Part shown: positions 14,728 to 23,170 of the stretch, one piece after another | Layout: every line of letters begins with the position of its first letter | How positions within the stretch are numbered: position 1 is the stretch's first letter | From: Ilumatobacteraceae bacterium | GTDB lineage: Bacteria; Actinomycetota; Acidimicrobiia; Acidimicrobiales; Ilumatobacteraceae | Assembly (NCBI GenBank): GCA_009694465.1 | Contig: SHUW01000006.1 | Location: forward strand, 1-33,741 | DNA length: 33,741 bases | Direction: 5' to 3' | Program-made: the position numbers and the translations under genes | Notes under the pieces: model-generated | The model's input: only the letters and a program-made list of their open reading frames with translations | The model's database searches: none | What the model was told of the DNA's origin: nothing

Positions 14728-17016
14728 TTAGGCCGGAATCGACTCAATTGTCACCGGAATCCCATTCAAAACCGAAGTTCCGGACAGTGGATCCATAGCG
14801 AGATGATCCGACAAAATGTTCGAATTCACACCAGCCCGTGTGGCCGCGACATTCATCTTTGTGCCTGGGTGATCGTGACCCCAACCATGAGGCAAACTCA
14901 CCACACCAGAACGAATGTCATGAGTGAGTTCAACATCCACTTCAAGTGATCCAACGCGCGAACTCACCATCGCCCGCGCACCATCGTTCAAACCTAAATG
15001 TGCAGCATCATCTGGATGCATCAACAACGAACAACGCATACTGCCCTTTGTCAACACATCAATGTTGTGCATCCATGAATTGTTTGACTTGAGATGACGG
15101 CGACCGATCAAAACTAAACCGCGTTGTGATAACTCACCGATTGCTGCATGCAATCGATCCACATCGGCCAATAATTCTGGCGGAGCTAACTCAATCATTC
15201 CACTGCGTGTGCGCAGAGCGTCAGGTAAACGCGGTTCAAGTGCGCCGAAGTCAACTCCGTGAGGATGTGACAACAACAGCTCAATGCTCGCTCCATCGGG
15301 ATTTAATCCAAAGCCAGCCCCATAGGGACCGGTTTGCAACATCATGTCTAACATTCTTGCTGGTCCAAATCGCCCGTCTTTATTGAGTAATTCAATAATC
15401 TCATCGGCATCACGTCCGTGAATCGGAGATGATGGATCGCCGACACTGTGACGAACTAATCCATCAATAGCGAGATCGTCAGCCTGAGCAGGATCAACAT
15501 CGGGCCCGAAACCTTGAGCTATCAATCCCAACTTCGCAAGTATCTCCCACTCATCAGGCTGTCCATCATCGAGAGGTAAAACCGCTGGGCTGTAGTTCGC
15601 TACATTGCGAATCGCAAATTGCAAAAGCAGTACATCGTAATGATCGCGCTGTAATTGCGAAGGTGAAGGAAGAATGATGTCGGCATGACGCGTCGTTTCA
15701 TTGAGATAAATATCAACACTGATCATCAGTTCAAGTTGCTCAAGGGCGCTTGACAACTGGCGCGAATGGGGAGTTGACAAGACTGGATTACCAGCAACGG
15801 TGATTAAAGCTTTGATCCCAGACTCGCTGACGTGAGTGATCTCCTCAGCTAAAGCTGCGGCTGGATATTCGCCCATGACTTCGGGGTATCCGTTGACTTT
15901 GGTCTTTCCCCCACCCCGTCCGATACGAAAACCTGAACCCTTACCAGAGGTTCCGCGCGTGGTGGGTCCACCGAGTACTGGCTTGGCAAACATTGCTCCG
16001 CCGACGCTGTCCAAATTGCCTGTCAGGATATTCACGACATCCACGAGCCAACTTGCGGTTGTCCCAAATTCGGTTGTCGTTGTACCGATGCGTCCGTACA
16101 CCGCGGCACTTGAGGCTGCGCTCATATCGCGCGCCACTTGACGAATGACTTCAGCATCAAGACCCGTTGCATCGCTCACTGCCTGCGGTGTAAAACGCTG
16201 ACACACTCGACGAATATCCTCAAGCCCATTCAGTAAGACGGCTATGCGATCTTGAATCTTCACTAAGTTCTCGGCAAACAAAACATTGACCACGGCCATC
16301 AGAAATAGGGCATCGCTCGCTGGTCGAATTGCCAACCATGTATCAGCCTCTTGAGCCGTACGAGTAAACCGGGGGTCAACCACAACGACCGTTCCGCCAC
16401 GAGCCCTAATAGCTTCAATGCGTCCAGGGAAATCTGGTGCCGTGCACACACTGCCGTTTGAAGCGTACGGATTAGCACCCAAAATCATCAGGAAATCTGT
16501 GCGATCCAAGTCAGGCACTGCAACATGGACGCCAGTGCCAAACATGTAACCAGCGGCGACTTGTTTTGGAAGTTGATCAACCGTCGAGGCACTAAAACGG
16601 TTGTGGGTGCCCAGACCCTGAAGCAGAGTTCGGTTGTACAGCATGGCCGACAGGCTGTGGGCATTGGGGTTTCCGAGATAGACGGCCACAGCATCACGGC
16701 CATGTCGTTCGATGAGATCTTGTAGTCGCCCAGCCACTTCAGCCCATGCTTCATCCCACTCAACTTCAACATGCACACCATTGCGCTTAATCAGTGGTTT
16801 ACGTAAACGATCTGGATCTTCATGAAGTTGCTTGAGTGTTGAACCTTTTGGACAGATAAACCCGTGTGAAAAAACATCATCCATATCACCGCGGATACGA
16901 CCGATGCTTTCGGTCTTGTTGATGACTTGCAAGGGCGAAGTTTGGACTGCGATCTCTAAACCACAACCCGCCTCACATAACGGACATGTTCGAAAAGCAA
17001 GTCGGGTTTCACTCAT
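14728..17016 (-). CDS. Molybdopterin-dependent oxidoreductase with N-terminal 4Fe-4S cluster
   Basis: A 762-residue member of the DMSO reductase superfamily, of the formate dehydrogenase/NapA-like shape. C11, C14, C18 and C55 (CPLCEAGC and GFICPKG) bind a 4Fe-4S cluster. Molybdopterin-binding stretches include LGANPYASNGS, VVVDPRFTRTAQEAD and a C-terminal dinucleotide-binding domain (SLPHGWGHDHPGTKMN region). At the place of the Mo-ligating Sec/Cys, the motif is STVDQLPK; alignment by eye puts D147 at the ligand position, so Cys or Sec is not used. No Tat signal, so it should be cytoplasmic. The substrate is unknown; similar stand-alone actinobacterial proteins are annotated as formate dehydrogenase or nitrate reductase without proof. 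It lies 29 nt after nrdR and is likely cotranscribed with it. Confidence 0.9.
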   Translation of the reverse strand: MSETRLAFRTCPLCEAGCGLEIAVQTSPLQVINKTESIGRIRGDMDDVFSHGFICPKGSTLKQLHEDPDRLRKPLIKRNGVHVEVEWDEAWAEVAGRLQDLIERHGRDAVAVYLGNPNAHSLSAMLYNRTLLQGLGTHNRFSASTVDQLPKQVAAGYMFGTGVHVAVPDLDRTDFLMILGANPYASNGSVCTAPDFPGRIEAIRARGGTVVVVDPRFTRTAQEADTWLAIRPASDALFLMAVVNVLFAENLVKIQDRIAVLLNGLEDIRRVCQRFTPQAVSDATGLDAEVIRQVARDMSAASSAAVYGRIGTTTTEFGTTASWLVDVVNILTGNLDSVGGAMFAKPVLGGPTTRGTSGKGSGFRIGRGGGKTKVNGYPEVMGEYPAAALAEEITHVSESGIKALITVAGNPVLSTPHSRQLSSALEQLELMISVDIYLNETTRHADIILPSPSQLQRDHYDVLLLQFAIRNVANYSPAVLPLDDGQPDEWEILAKLGLIAQGFGPDVDPAQADDLAIDGLVRHSVGDPSSPIHGRDADEIIELLNKDGRFGPARMLDMMLQTGPYGAGFGLNPDGASIELLLSHPHGVDFGALEPRLPDALRTRSGMIELAPPELLADVDRLHAAIGELSQRGLVLIGRRHLKSNNSWMHNIDVLTKGSMRCSLLMHPDDAAHLGLNDGARAMVSSRVGSLEVDVELTHDIRSGVVSLPHGWGHDHPGTKMNVAATRAGVNSNILSDHLAMDPLSGTSVLNGIPVTIESIPA

Positions 17017-17045
17017 AGAAGAACTCTAGAGCCCGGTGGGGTCTA

Positions 17046-17507
17046 TCAACTGACGGGCGACTTATCCAGCAGAGCAGCTTCTCGCTGAAAGTCTTGCGCT
17101 CCATCGAAGTTTTTATAGACGCTTGCGAAACGCATATAGGCAACTTCGTCAAGTTCACGCAGACGTTCAAGGACCGCAAGTCCGACTCGGGTACTTGGCA
17201 CATCGCCACCGCCACCAAGTCGCAATTCTTCTTCAACCGAGTCTGCTAGAGCGTTCACCGCGTCATCATCAATGGGTCGACCCTTGGCCGCAGCCATCAC
17301 CCCAGAAATGAGTTTGCCGCGATCAAAGGACTCACGCGTGCCCCTGGTCTTGGTGATCATCAAAGGAACTTCGTCCATCCGCTCAAAAGTTGTAAACCGA
17401 TGCATGCACTGCGGGCATTCCCGACGACGTCTAATTGCCCCGCCATCTTCGGCAGTTCGAGAGTCCACTACTTTGGTGTCTTCATGGCGACAAACAACGC
17501 AACGCAT
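17046..17507 (-). CDS. nrdR: Transcriptional regulator NrdR
   Basis: A repressor of ribonucleotide reductase genes that senses (d)ATP. The 153-residue protein has the zinc ribbon C3/C6/C31/C34 with the DNA-binding DSR and RRRRECPQCMHRFTTFER segments, followed by an ATP-cone domain (about 45-140; KTRGTRESFDRGKLISGV and the VGLAVLERLRELDEVAYMRFASVY end). ATG 17507 is used because every NrdR begins M-[RK]-C-x2-C; the longer frame to 17534 adds nine unrelated residues. Its likely target is nrdJ, whose upstream region has an NrdR box, although nrdJ is not immediately adjacent. A terminator-like hairpin lies just upstream, so nrdR should have its own promoter in the short gap to 17576. Confidence 0.97.
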   Translation of the reverse strand: MRCVVCRHEDTKVVDSRTAEDGGAIRRRRECPQCMHRFTTFERMDEVPLMITKTRGTRESFDRGKLISGVMAAAKGRPIDDDAVNALADSVEEELRLGGGGDVPSTRVGLAVLERLRELDEVAYMRFASVYKNFDGAQDFQREAALLDKSPVS

Positions 17508-17523
17508 GTCCACAGCGTAGTGT

Positions 17524-17549
17524 AAAAGTCTCAATAAAACTAGACTTTT
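17524..17549 (-). terminator. Terminator-like hairpin after the LysM gene
   Basis: AAAAGTCT (17524-17531) and AGACTTTT (17542-17549) are a perfect 8-bp inverted repeat with a 10-nt loop. On the minus strand it lies 28 nt after the LysM stop; the stem itself contains A4 and T4. On the plus strand it is followed by more T (six in total), but no plus-strand gene precedes it. The AT-rich stem makes it only moderately stable. Confidence 0.5.
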
Positions 17550-17576
17550 TTCGCCAATCAGCTGAGTATTGCCGTG

Positions 17577-18032
17577 CTATTCGGTGGGCAACACAAGGCG
17601 TTGGCCAATATCCACAGAAGCCCCGCCATTGAGGTTCACAAGCTCGTCGACATAGTTTCGCAAATTGCCGTCTGTCAGCGATGAGGCGATGGACCACATG
17701 GTGTCACCTTGTTGCACGATGTAAAAATCAGTCCCCTGAACATAGGCCAGCGATAGATCAAGAGAGACTGGATTTATTGCCGCGTTGTCAATGCTCAGCG
17801 ATTGGGGCGTCACCGCGGGGAGAGAGGCAGTCCCATCCCCACGGCTCGCCAAAGTGCGGATGCCGAGGCAGACGGCAACCACAACTGCTAGGACGGCCAG
17901 ACCTGCAACAACTCGCCGACGAAGATAGACGTCGTGCGACACATTGCCAGTTGGAGCCGAAGAAAACTGGATGGCCGAGCCCCTATTAGGGCGGATTTCA
18001 ATGATGTAACGAGGATCAAGTGCGAGGGCCAT
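17577..18032 (-). CDS. LysM-domain membrane protein, Rv2719c/ChiZ-like SOS cell-division protein
   Basis: A 151-residue protein: cytoplasmic N-terminus (1-38), one membrane span (about 41-59, VVAGLAVLAVVVAVCLGI), an extracytoplasmic linker and one LysM peptidoglycan-binding domain (about 103-149, YIVQQGDTMWSIAS to GQRLVLPTE). Position between nrdR and divergent lexA matches mycobacterial Rv2719c (ChiZ), reported to be SOS-induced and to affect cell division at the septum; functional equivalence is inferred from this layout. AAAGG lies 7 nt before the ATG. The upstream gap holds a promoter with an SOS box inside its spacer, so LexA control is very likely. Confidence 0.88.
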   Translation of the reverse strand: MALALDPRYIIEIRPNRGSAIQFSSAPTGNVSHDVYLRRRVVAGLAVLAVVVAVCLGIRTLASRGDGTASLPAVTPQSLSIDNAAINPVSLDLSLAYVQGTDFYIVQQGDTMWSIASSLTDGNLRNYVDELVNLNGGASVDIGQRLVLPTE

Positions 18033-18120
18033 GATGTACCTTTCGAATCTGTGTAATGGGTTGAAAACTTGTGATTTGAGATTGCCGCAGGGGTGTGGCA
18101 GGAATTGTCAATCCCTGAAC

Positions 18121-18134
18121 CGAACGCCTGTTCG
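18121..18134. promoter_or_regulatory. SOS (LexA) box 1
   Basis: CGAACGCCTGTTCG, a perfect match to the actinobacterial core CGAAC-N4-GTTCG. It lies just downstream of the predicted start site of the LysM gene promoter, about +5 to +18, where bound LexA would block RNA polymerase. Confidence 0.85.
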
Positions 18135-18145
18135 TACTGTCAAGT

Positions 18146-18174
18146 AGGTTATGCGAACGCCTGTTCGGTGTCAA
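18146..18174 (-). promoter_or_regulatory. Promoter of the LysM (ChiZ-like) gene
   Basis: On the minus strand, TTGACA (18174-18169) and TAACCT (18151-18146) are separated by exactly 17 bp. SOS box 2 lies wholly inside the spacer, which is a textbook arrangement for LexA repression. The start should be near 18139, giving a leader of about 107 nt before the ATG at 18032. Confidence 0.7.
18154..18167. promoter_or_regulatory. SOS (LexA) box 2
   Basis: CGAACGCCTGTTCG, identical to box 1 including the N4, and 33 bp from it (about three helical turns, same DNA face). It occupies the -35/-10 spacer of the LysM gene promoter. Confidence 0.85.
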
Positions 18175-18220
18175 CCTTCGTTTAAAGATTGATCTCTGAC
18201 CAGCGATTTTGCAGAAAATA

Positions 18221-18234
18221 CGAACAGGTGTTTG
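18221..18234. promoter_or_regulatory. SOS (LexA) box 3
   Basis: CGAACAGGTGTTTG has one mismatch to CGAAC-N4-GTTCG. It overlaps the -35 hexamer of the lexA promoter (18232-18237). Confidence 0.75.
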
Positions 18235-18260
18235 ACTCCTGGGGCGAACACCCGTACGAT
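18232..18260 (+). promoter_or_regulatory. lexA promoter, probably giving a leaderless mRNA
   Basis: TTGACT (18232-18237), a 17-bp spacer and TACGAT (18255-18260), which fits TANNNT. The -10 box ends 6 nt before the lexA ATG at 18267, so the normal start site is the A of the start codon, and no Shine-Dalgarno sequence exists. SOS box 3 covers part of the -35 and box 4 part of the -10, giving autorepression. Confidence 0.72.
18245..18258. promoter_or_regulatory. SOS (LexA) box 4
   Basis: CGAACACCCGTACG has one mismatch to the core. It covers the promoter spacer and the first four bases of the lexA -10 box. Its start is 24 bp from that of box 3. Confidence 0.7.
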
Positions 18261-18266
18261 GCTCCC

Positions 18267-18899
18267 ATGAGCGAACTCACCCTCACCCTTCGTCAGCGCA
18301 GCATCCTTGAATGCATTGAGACCAGCATGGAGGAGCGTGGCTTTCCCCCCTCCGTCCGAGAAATTGGCGAAACAGTCGGTCTCAACTCTCCGTCGACAGT
18401 TCATAATCACCTCAGCACCTTGCAACGCCTGGGTTATCTCGAACGAGATCCCAACCTGCCGCGGGCCATCAAAGTCAACTGGGATCGCAACAGTGGAGCA
18501 ATCATTTCGCGTAGCAAGGTCAACCATGTACCACTGATCGGTGATGTCGCCGCCGGAACTGATGTTCTTGCTCAACAAAATGTTGAAGAGCTACTACCTC
18601 TGCCCGCTGACTTCACTGGCGATGGTGATCTCTTTATGTTGCGAGTGCGCGGTGACTCGATGATTGACGCTGGAATTCTCGACGGTGATTACATCGTGGC
18701 CCGCCAACAAGTCACGGCTAATAATGGCGACATTGTTGTGGCTGGTATTCCAGGTGACGAAGCAACCGTCAAAACATTTACTCGCAAGGGTCGCGAAATT
18801 ATTTTACTACCAGCTAACCCGCGCCTTGAACCGATGCATTTCCCCGCTGACGAGGTACACGTTTTCGGCAAAGTAGTCACCGTTTTACGACGATTGTAA
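18267..18899 (+). CDS. lexA: SOS repressor LexA
   Basis: Represses DNA-damage genes and cleaves itself when RecA is activated. The 210-residue protein has the winged helix-turn-helix (about 1-70, with PPSVREIGETVGLNSPSTVHNHL as the recognition part), the self-cleavage bond A96-G97 in GDVAAGTD, and the catalytic dyad S131 (RGDSM) and K169 (ATVKTF). ATG 18267 starts the conserved MSELTLTLRQRSILECI; the frame runs back to 18189, but that extension would translate the operators and promoter. Divergent from the LysM gene across 234 bp with four SOS boxes. It is convergent with the dapC gene, 17 bp between stops. recA itself is not in the window. Confidence 0.97.
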   Translation: MSELTLTLRQRSILECIETSMEERGFPPSVREIGETVGLNSPSTVHNHLSTLQRLGYLERDPNLPRAIKVNWDRNSGAIISRSKVNHVPLIGDVAAGTDVLAQQNVEELLPLPADFTGDGDLFMLRVRGDSMIDAGILDGDYIVARQQVTANNGDIVVAGIPGDEATVKTFTRKGREIILLPANPRLEPMHFPADEVHVFGKVVTVLRRL

Positions 18900-18916
18900 A
18901 ATCGCAGCAGATCTCG

Positions 18917-20077
18917 TCAGGCAACGCCGAGTCGTTGTGCGAGCTGTTCAATAGCGTCGTCACTTTGCACGACAGCAACGCGAATGAAGCCGCTTCCTTG
19001 GGTTCCGTACAAATCTCCGGGGCTGACCAATGCTCCTGCCGTACGCACTAATTTCTCGGTGTAACCCCAAGCATCTCCAACGTGGAACCACAGGTAAAAG
19101 CCACCCGCAGGTAAGGGCACTTCAACACCCGACCACTTCGACAAAATATCGGCCATCCGCTCAAGGCGATGGCGATAACGATCGCGTTGGAGAAGAACGT
19201 GCTGGTCATCATCTAACGCTGCGACACCGGCGGCTTGTGCAGGTCCTGGAACCATCATCCCGACATGTTTGCGCACCTCAGACAAATAGTGCACGAGTTC
19301 ACTGTCACCTGCGTATGCGCCAACCCGTAGACCAGCCAAGTTTGAGCGCTTGGACAAGGAATGCACGGCGATCACTCCCTGTGGACCATGTTGCAAAATC
19401 GATTGAGTGCGGGCCTTCCCATTTTCTTGCGCCCAAATAAATTCGGCATAACACTCATCGCTAAAAACAGGAACTTGATGTTCCCGACCCCACTGTGCGG
19501 CCGCACCCACATCATCCACAGCGCCGGTTGGATTAGACGGACTGTTGACCCATAACAAAAGAGCGCGTTTAGCGTCATCGGGACTGATTGCCGACAGATC
19601 AATTCCGCCATTTTCATTTGTCGGGACGCTGACAGCCCGGCAGCCAGCCAAAGTGGCTCCCATTTCATAGGTTGGGTAGGAAACTGCTGGATACAGGACC
19701 GTATCCAGCCAGGGCGTCCTCAACTTCATCCATTGTGGCAATGTGCCAACGAACTCTTTGGTTCCAATACAGGCGGCAATATCGCTTGGTTTGATGGTGA
19801 CCGCGAAACGGCGATCCATCCAACTGGCGAATGCCTCTCGTAGGGCTTGCGAGCCGATTGACGCTGGGTAACCGCGTTCGCTGTTGCTCACTGCCAGGGC
19901 CTCAAGTACACATGCTGGTGGCGGATCACACGGTGTACCGATGGAGAGATCAATCAATCCCCCAGGAAAAGCTGCTGCTAGGGGTTTGAACGAGTCCAAG
20001 CGCTCATAGGGATACGGAGGTGGTTCAAAACCAGCAGGGCGATCAGATGCATTCATACTGCCTTCATTTTGTCTCAT
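18917..20077 (-). CDS. dapC: Pyridoxal-phosphate aminotransferase, N-succinyldiaminopimelate aminotransferase DapC type
   Basis: A fold-type I aminotransferase of 386 residues. Visible are WVNSPSNPTGAV (cofactor-binding Asn), SDECYAEFIW (Asp/Tyr contacts), SLSKRSNLAGLRVG with the Schiff-base lysine, and the substrate carboxylate arginine in GSGFIRVAVV. The overall form matches the actinobacterial DapC group, which makes N-succinyl-L,L-diaminopimelate for lysine and peptidoglycan. Its location next to dapF (two genes upstream) supports this over a general aspartate aminotransferase. The ATG at 20077 overlaps the hflX stop as ATGA; an alternative ATG at 20056 has GAAGG 4 nt before it. The gene is last in the long minus-strand series. 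Confidence 0.82.
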   Translation of the reverse strand: MRQNEGSMNASDRPAGFEPPPYPYERLDSFKPLAAAFPGGLIDLSIGTPCDPPPACVLEALAVSNSERGYPASIGSQALREAFASWMDRRFAVTIKPSDIAACIGTKEFVGTLPQWMKLRTPWLDTVLYPAVSYPTYEMGATLAGCRAVSVPTNENGGIDLSAISPDDAKRALLLWVNSPSNPTGAVDDVGAAAQWGREHQVPVFSDECYAEFIWAQENGKARTQSILQHGPQGVIAVHSLSKRSNLAGLRVGAYAGDSELVHYLSEVRKHVGMMVPGPAQAAGVAALDDDQHVLLQRDRYRHRLERMADILSKWSGVEVPLPAGGFYLWFHVGDAWGYTEKLVRTAGALVSPGDLYGTQGSGFIRVAVVQSDDAIEQLAQRLGVA

Positions 20078-21411
20078 GCGACCGGTGGTTGAGCGCCTTC
20101 AAGAACAATAAATTCACTTAAGCGCCCACTTGAGGCGTCGGCCAAACGGGCTCGCACCCGCACCCCGTCAGTTTCATGCGTGGTGGAAACAACTTCTCCC
20201 TCACGGTGCACTGCAGCCAAAGCATCACCGCGGTCATAGGGGAAAAATAGTTCGATCACCTTGCTGACTGAACGGAGTCGATCTGACAGCGTGCGCAAAA
20301 ACAGTTCAATGCCCTCGCCCGTCTGGGCGCTCAGGGCTACAGAACCCGGATGCCAAGAGACAACATCACTCACCCCGACCGGGTCTAGGTCGCTCTTGTT
20401 GAAGACTAAAAACTCGGGCACTTGATCAGCCTTGATCTCGCGCAGAACAGTCCGCACCGCATCAATCTGACCTTCGGGATCAGGTCCCGATCCATCCACC
20501 ACATGCACCAAATAATCTGCGCGCGTAGCGACTTCGAGGGTGCTCTTAAAAGATTCGACGAGACCGTGCGGAAGACGACGTACGAATCCCACGGTGTCGG
20601 TCACTAGCACTGGTTCACCGCCGGGAAAAGATAAGCGTCGTGTCGTCGGATCAAGGGTGGCAAAGAGTCGATCTTCAACGAGCACACCAGCGTTAGTCAG
20701 GCGATTCAATAGTGTTGACTTGCCGGCGTTGGTGTAACCGACAATCACCACATTGGCAAGTCCACTACGCGACCGACCTTTACGTTGTAGATCGCGGGTA
20801 TGACCTAAGTCAACAAGTTCATGTTCAAGACGAGAAATCCGATTCTTGATGCGTCGGCGATCAACTTCAAGTTTTGTTTCACCACTACCAAAACGCGATC
20901 CCACGCCACCTCTTTGTTGCGACATGTTGGCTTCGGCACCGCGACGCAAACGCGGCAGTCGGTAACGTAAAAGGGCAAGCTCCACTTGAGCTTTACCTTC
21001 AAGGGTGTGTGCATTTTGGGCGAAGATGTCAAGAATGACAGCAGTTCTATCAATTGCTGTGCGTCCCAACATTTTTTCTAAGTTGTACTGCTGGCCGGGA
21101 GATAGTTCGTTGTCGAAGACGACTGTGTCAGCGTCAACCGCCAAACATAAATCACGTAATTCTTCGGCTTTGCCTTTGCCCACGAACCACGTGTGATCTG
21201 GAGTATCGCGCTTTTGTGTGAGACGGCCCGCTTCATCGGCGCCAGCGGTGTTGATCAACAGGCTTAACTCGTCAAGACTTGACTCAGTTTCTTCTTCGCT
21301 GTGACCATGCAAAGTGACGCCGACAAGAACAATGCGTTCTCGAATACTGCGCTCGATGAGGGTTTGACCGAGGGCTTGGTTGTACGGCGAATTAGGACTT
21401 GAGTTGGTCAC
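20074..21411 (-). CDS. hflX: Ribosome-associated GTPase HflX
   Basis: A 445-residue GTPase that binds the 50S subunit and splits or rescues stalled ribosomes under stress. The N-terminal HflX domain (about 1-200) contains VGKGKAEELRDL and the coiled RLRRGAEANMSQQRGGVGSRFGSGETKLEVDRR region. The G domain follows with the G1 motif VGYTNAGKSTLLN, the G2 region DPTTRR, G3 DTVGFV and G4 NKSDL. The start is a GTG at 21411 whose sequence GTGA contains the dapF stop, so translation is coupled at both ends of the gene. The position miaA-dapF-hflX is common in actinobacteria. Confidence 0.96.
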   Translation of the reverse strand: MTNSSPNSPYNQALGQTLIERSIRERIVLVGVTLHGHSEEETESSLDELSLLINTAGADEAGRLTQKRDTPDHTWFVGKGKAEELRDLCLAVDADTVVFDNELSPGQQYNLEKMLGRTAIDRTAVILDIFAQNAHTLEGKAQVELALLRYRLPRLRRGAEANMSQQRGGVGSRFGSGETKLEVDRRRIKNRISRLEHELVDLGHTRDLQRKGRSRSGLANVVIVGYTNAGKSTLLNRLTNAGVLVEDRLFATLDPTTRRLSFPGGEPVLVTDTVGFVRRLPHGLVESFKSTLEVATRADYLVHVVDGSGPDPEGQIDAVRTVLREIKADQVPEFLVFNKSDLDPVGVSDVVSWHPGSVALSAQTGEGIELFLRTLSDRLRSVSKVIELFFPYDRGDALAAVHREGEVVSTTHETDGVRVRARLADASSGRLSEFIVLEGAQPPVA

Positions 21412-22223
21412 ACATGCACCGACAGTGAAGCAATGAAAACACTGGGACCAATCAAGGTGGCGGTCCGTGAGGCCAAGTCAATGCGGACTCGCGCATCACC
21501 ACCAGCCATATGCACAATGACCTCTGGAGTTGACGCTGGTACGAGGCCCCAGGCAAGGGCTGCCTCAGCGGCGGCGCAGGCCCCCGTCCCACAGGCCAAG
21601 GTGATTCCCGCGCCTCGTTCATGTACGCGCATCGTGATGGCATCAATTTCTGGTCCAGCAGCAATAATTTCCAAATTCACTTGGGGTACAAGAGCACCGA
21701 GTTTTTGCAAATCCACATCTTCGAGATCATCAACGCCCACGACTGCGTGAGGATTACCTAACGAGAGGTGGCGCACTGGACGATCTGGGTTGCATTGAAG
21801 TTCAGACCAATTCTGAGGCTCACTTACATCAGTGATCTGACCCATGTCAACACTGATCTGCAAAGTCTCACCCTCATCTCCACCTTCAACGCGTACGACC
21901 CGCTGCCCAGCGTCGGTTTCCACGGTGTAGGTCGTCGCCGAGGAACTTGAAGCATTCGCTTGGCGATGTGCCGCTTGGACTAGACAGCGAATGCCGTTGC
22001 CACTCATTTCAGCGCGACTTCCATCAGCATTGAATAGCACCATGCTCAGATGTTGAGGACCTTGAATATCCAAAAGTAAAAGTCCATCAGCGCCCACGCC
22101 GAAACGCCGATCACACCACCGACGCGCGAGTTCGGACCATTCAACTTGCGGAGTTCCCTGAGCCAGATCCACGACGAGGAAATCGTTGCCAAGCCCATGG
22201 TGTTTTGTCAGTCTGATATCCAT
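21408..22223 (-). CDS. dapF: Diaminopimelate epimerase
   Basis: Converts L,L- to meso-diaminopimelate, the precursor of lysine and of peptidoglycan cross-links. The 271-residue protein has the two catalytic cysteines, C80 in SGNGIRC and C211 in LACGTGAC, and the signature GLGNDF near the start. ATG 22223 gives the canonical start MDIRLTKHHGLGNDF; the frame extends to 22256 into miaA but adds nothing conserved. There is 16 nt between it and miaA, and a 4-nt overlap with hflX. Confidence 0.96.
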   Translation of the reverse strand: MDIRLTKHHGLGNDFLVVDLAQGTPQVEWSELARRWCDRRFGVGADGLLLLDIQGPQHLSMVLFNADGSRAEMSGNGIRCLVQAAHRQANASSSSATTYTVETDAGQRVVRVEGGDEGETLQISVDMGQITDVSEPQNWSELQCNPDRPVRHLSLGNPHAVVGVDDLEDVDLQKLGALVPQVNLEIIAAGPEIDAITMRVHERGAGITLACGTGACAAAEAALAWGLVPASTPEVIVHMAGGDARVRIDLASRTATLIGPSVFIASLSVHV

Positions 22224-22239
22224 AGCGATGAATCTCAGG

Positions 22240-23163
22240 TTACGCCAAAAGCCCAATGAGTTGGGGTGCCACTTCGGTCACTGGGTCACTTTCGATGTCG
22301 AACCAGTTGATTCGTGGATCCCGACGGAACCAGCGCTCTTGACGAACTGCGAACTGGCGAGTTTTCACGACAATGGTGGCTATGACTTCTTCAAGTGACA
22401 TGCGCCCCTCAATGTGTTCAACCATCTCCTTGTAGCCCAAAGCCTGCAGGGCTGTTGGAGACAGACCTTGAGTGAGAAGATTCTCTACTTCGGCTTGCAG
22501 TCCCCGCTCAATCATCACTCGAACGCGATCTTCAATACGTCTCGCTAAAACATCGCGGGGCCAGCGCAAAGCGACTTGTTGGACCTCGCTCGCAGGGTAA
22601 GTATCCACGCCGGGACCAAACGATGAAAAAGGGCGTCCACTCCCCTCACACACTTCTAGGGCACGAATGATTCTTCGCGAATTACTCGGCTCCATCTTGC
22701 TCCCCGCCGTGGGATCAAGTTGGCAGAGACGTTGATGCAAGGCTTCCGGTCCAATAGCAATCAACTCATCATCAAGTCGTGCCCGAACCTCGGGCCACTG
22801 GCCAGGCAAGGTCAGACCGTCAACCACAGCGCGCACATACAGTCCGGTCCCACCGACTAGCAGTGCCCTTCCACCACGGCTCGTGATGTCGTCAACCGCA
22901 TGTTGATACGCGATTTGAAATTGTGCCACCGTAAATGCTTGCGTGGCATCCACTAAGTCAATGAGATGGTGTCGCACCAAAGTTTGTTCGCTGACGGTCG
23001 GCTTAGCAGTTCCAATATCCATACCGCGATACACCTGCATGGCGTCAATGGACAGCAGTTCAATACCCAAATCACGACCAGCATCAGATGTCGCCAAAGC
23101 CATTGCCAACGATGATTTTCCACTGGCCGTGGGGCCCAATATGACCAATGAACGAAACGTCAT
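22240..23163 (-). CDS. miaA: tRNA dimethylallyltransferase
   Basis: Transfers the dimethylallyl group to A37 of tRNAs reading UNN codons. The 307-residue protein has the P-loop GPTASGKSS (10-18), the DAMQVYRGMDIGTAKP motif, GGTGLYVRAVVDG and the insertion with EPSNSRRIIRALEV. Its product is the substrate of MiaB, whose gene lies 7 nt upstream, so the two act in sequence and are cotranscribed. Confidence 0.97.
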   Translation of the reverse strand: MTFRSLVILGPTASGKSSLAMALATSDAGRDLGIELLSIDAMQVYRGMDIGTAKPTVSEQTLVRHHLIDLVDATQAFTVAQFQIAYQHAVDDITSRGGRALLVGGTGLYVRAVVDGLTLPGQWPEVRARLDDELIAIGPEALHQRLCQLDPTAGSKMEPSNSRRIIRALEVCEGSGRPFSSFGPGVDTYPASEVQQVALRWPRDVLARRIEDRVRVMIERGLQAEVENLLTQGLSPTALQALGYKEMVEHIEGRMSLEEVIATIVVKTRQFAVRQERWFRRDPRINWFDIESDPVTEVAPQLIGLLA

Positions 23164-23170
23164 CGAATGC

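Noticed and set aside
18189-18266. 26-residue N-terminal extension of LexA
   Set aside because: It would place coding sequence over two SOS boxes and the -35/-10 elements; LexA proteins begin at the winged-helix segment.
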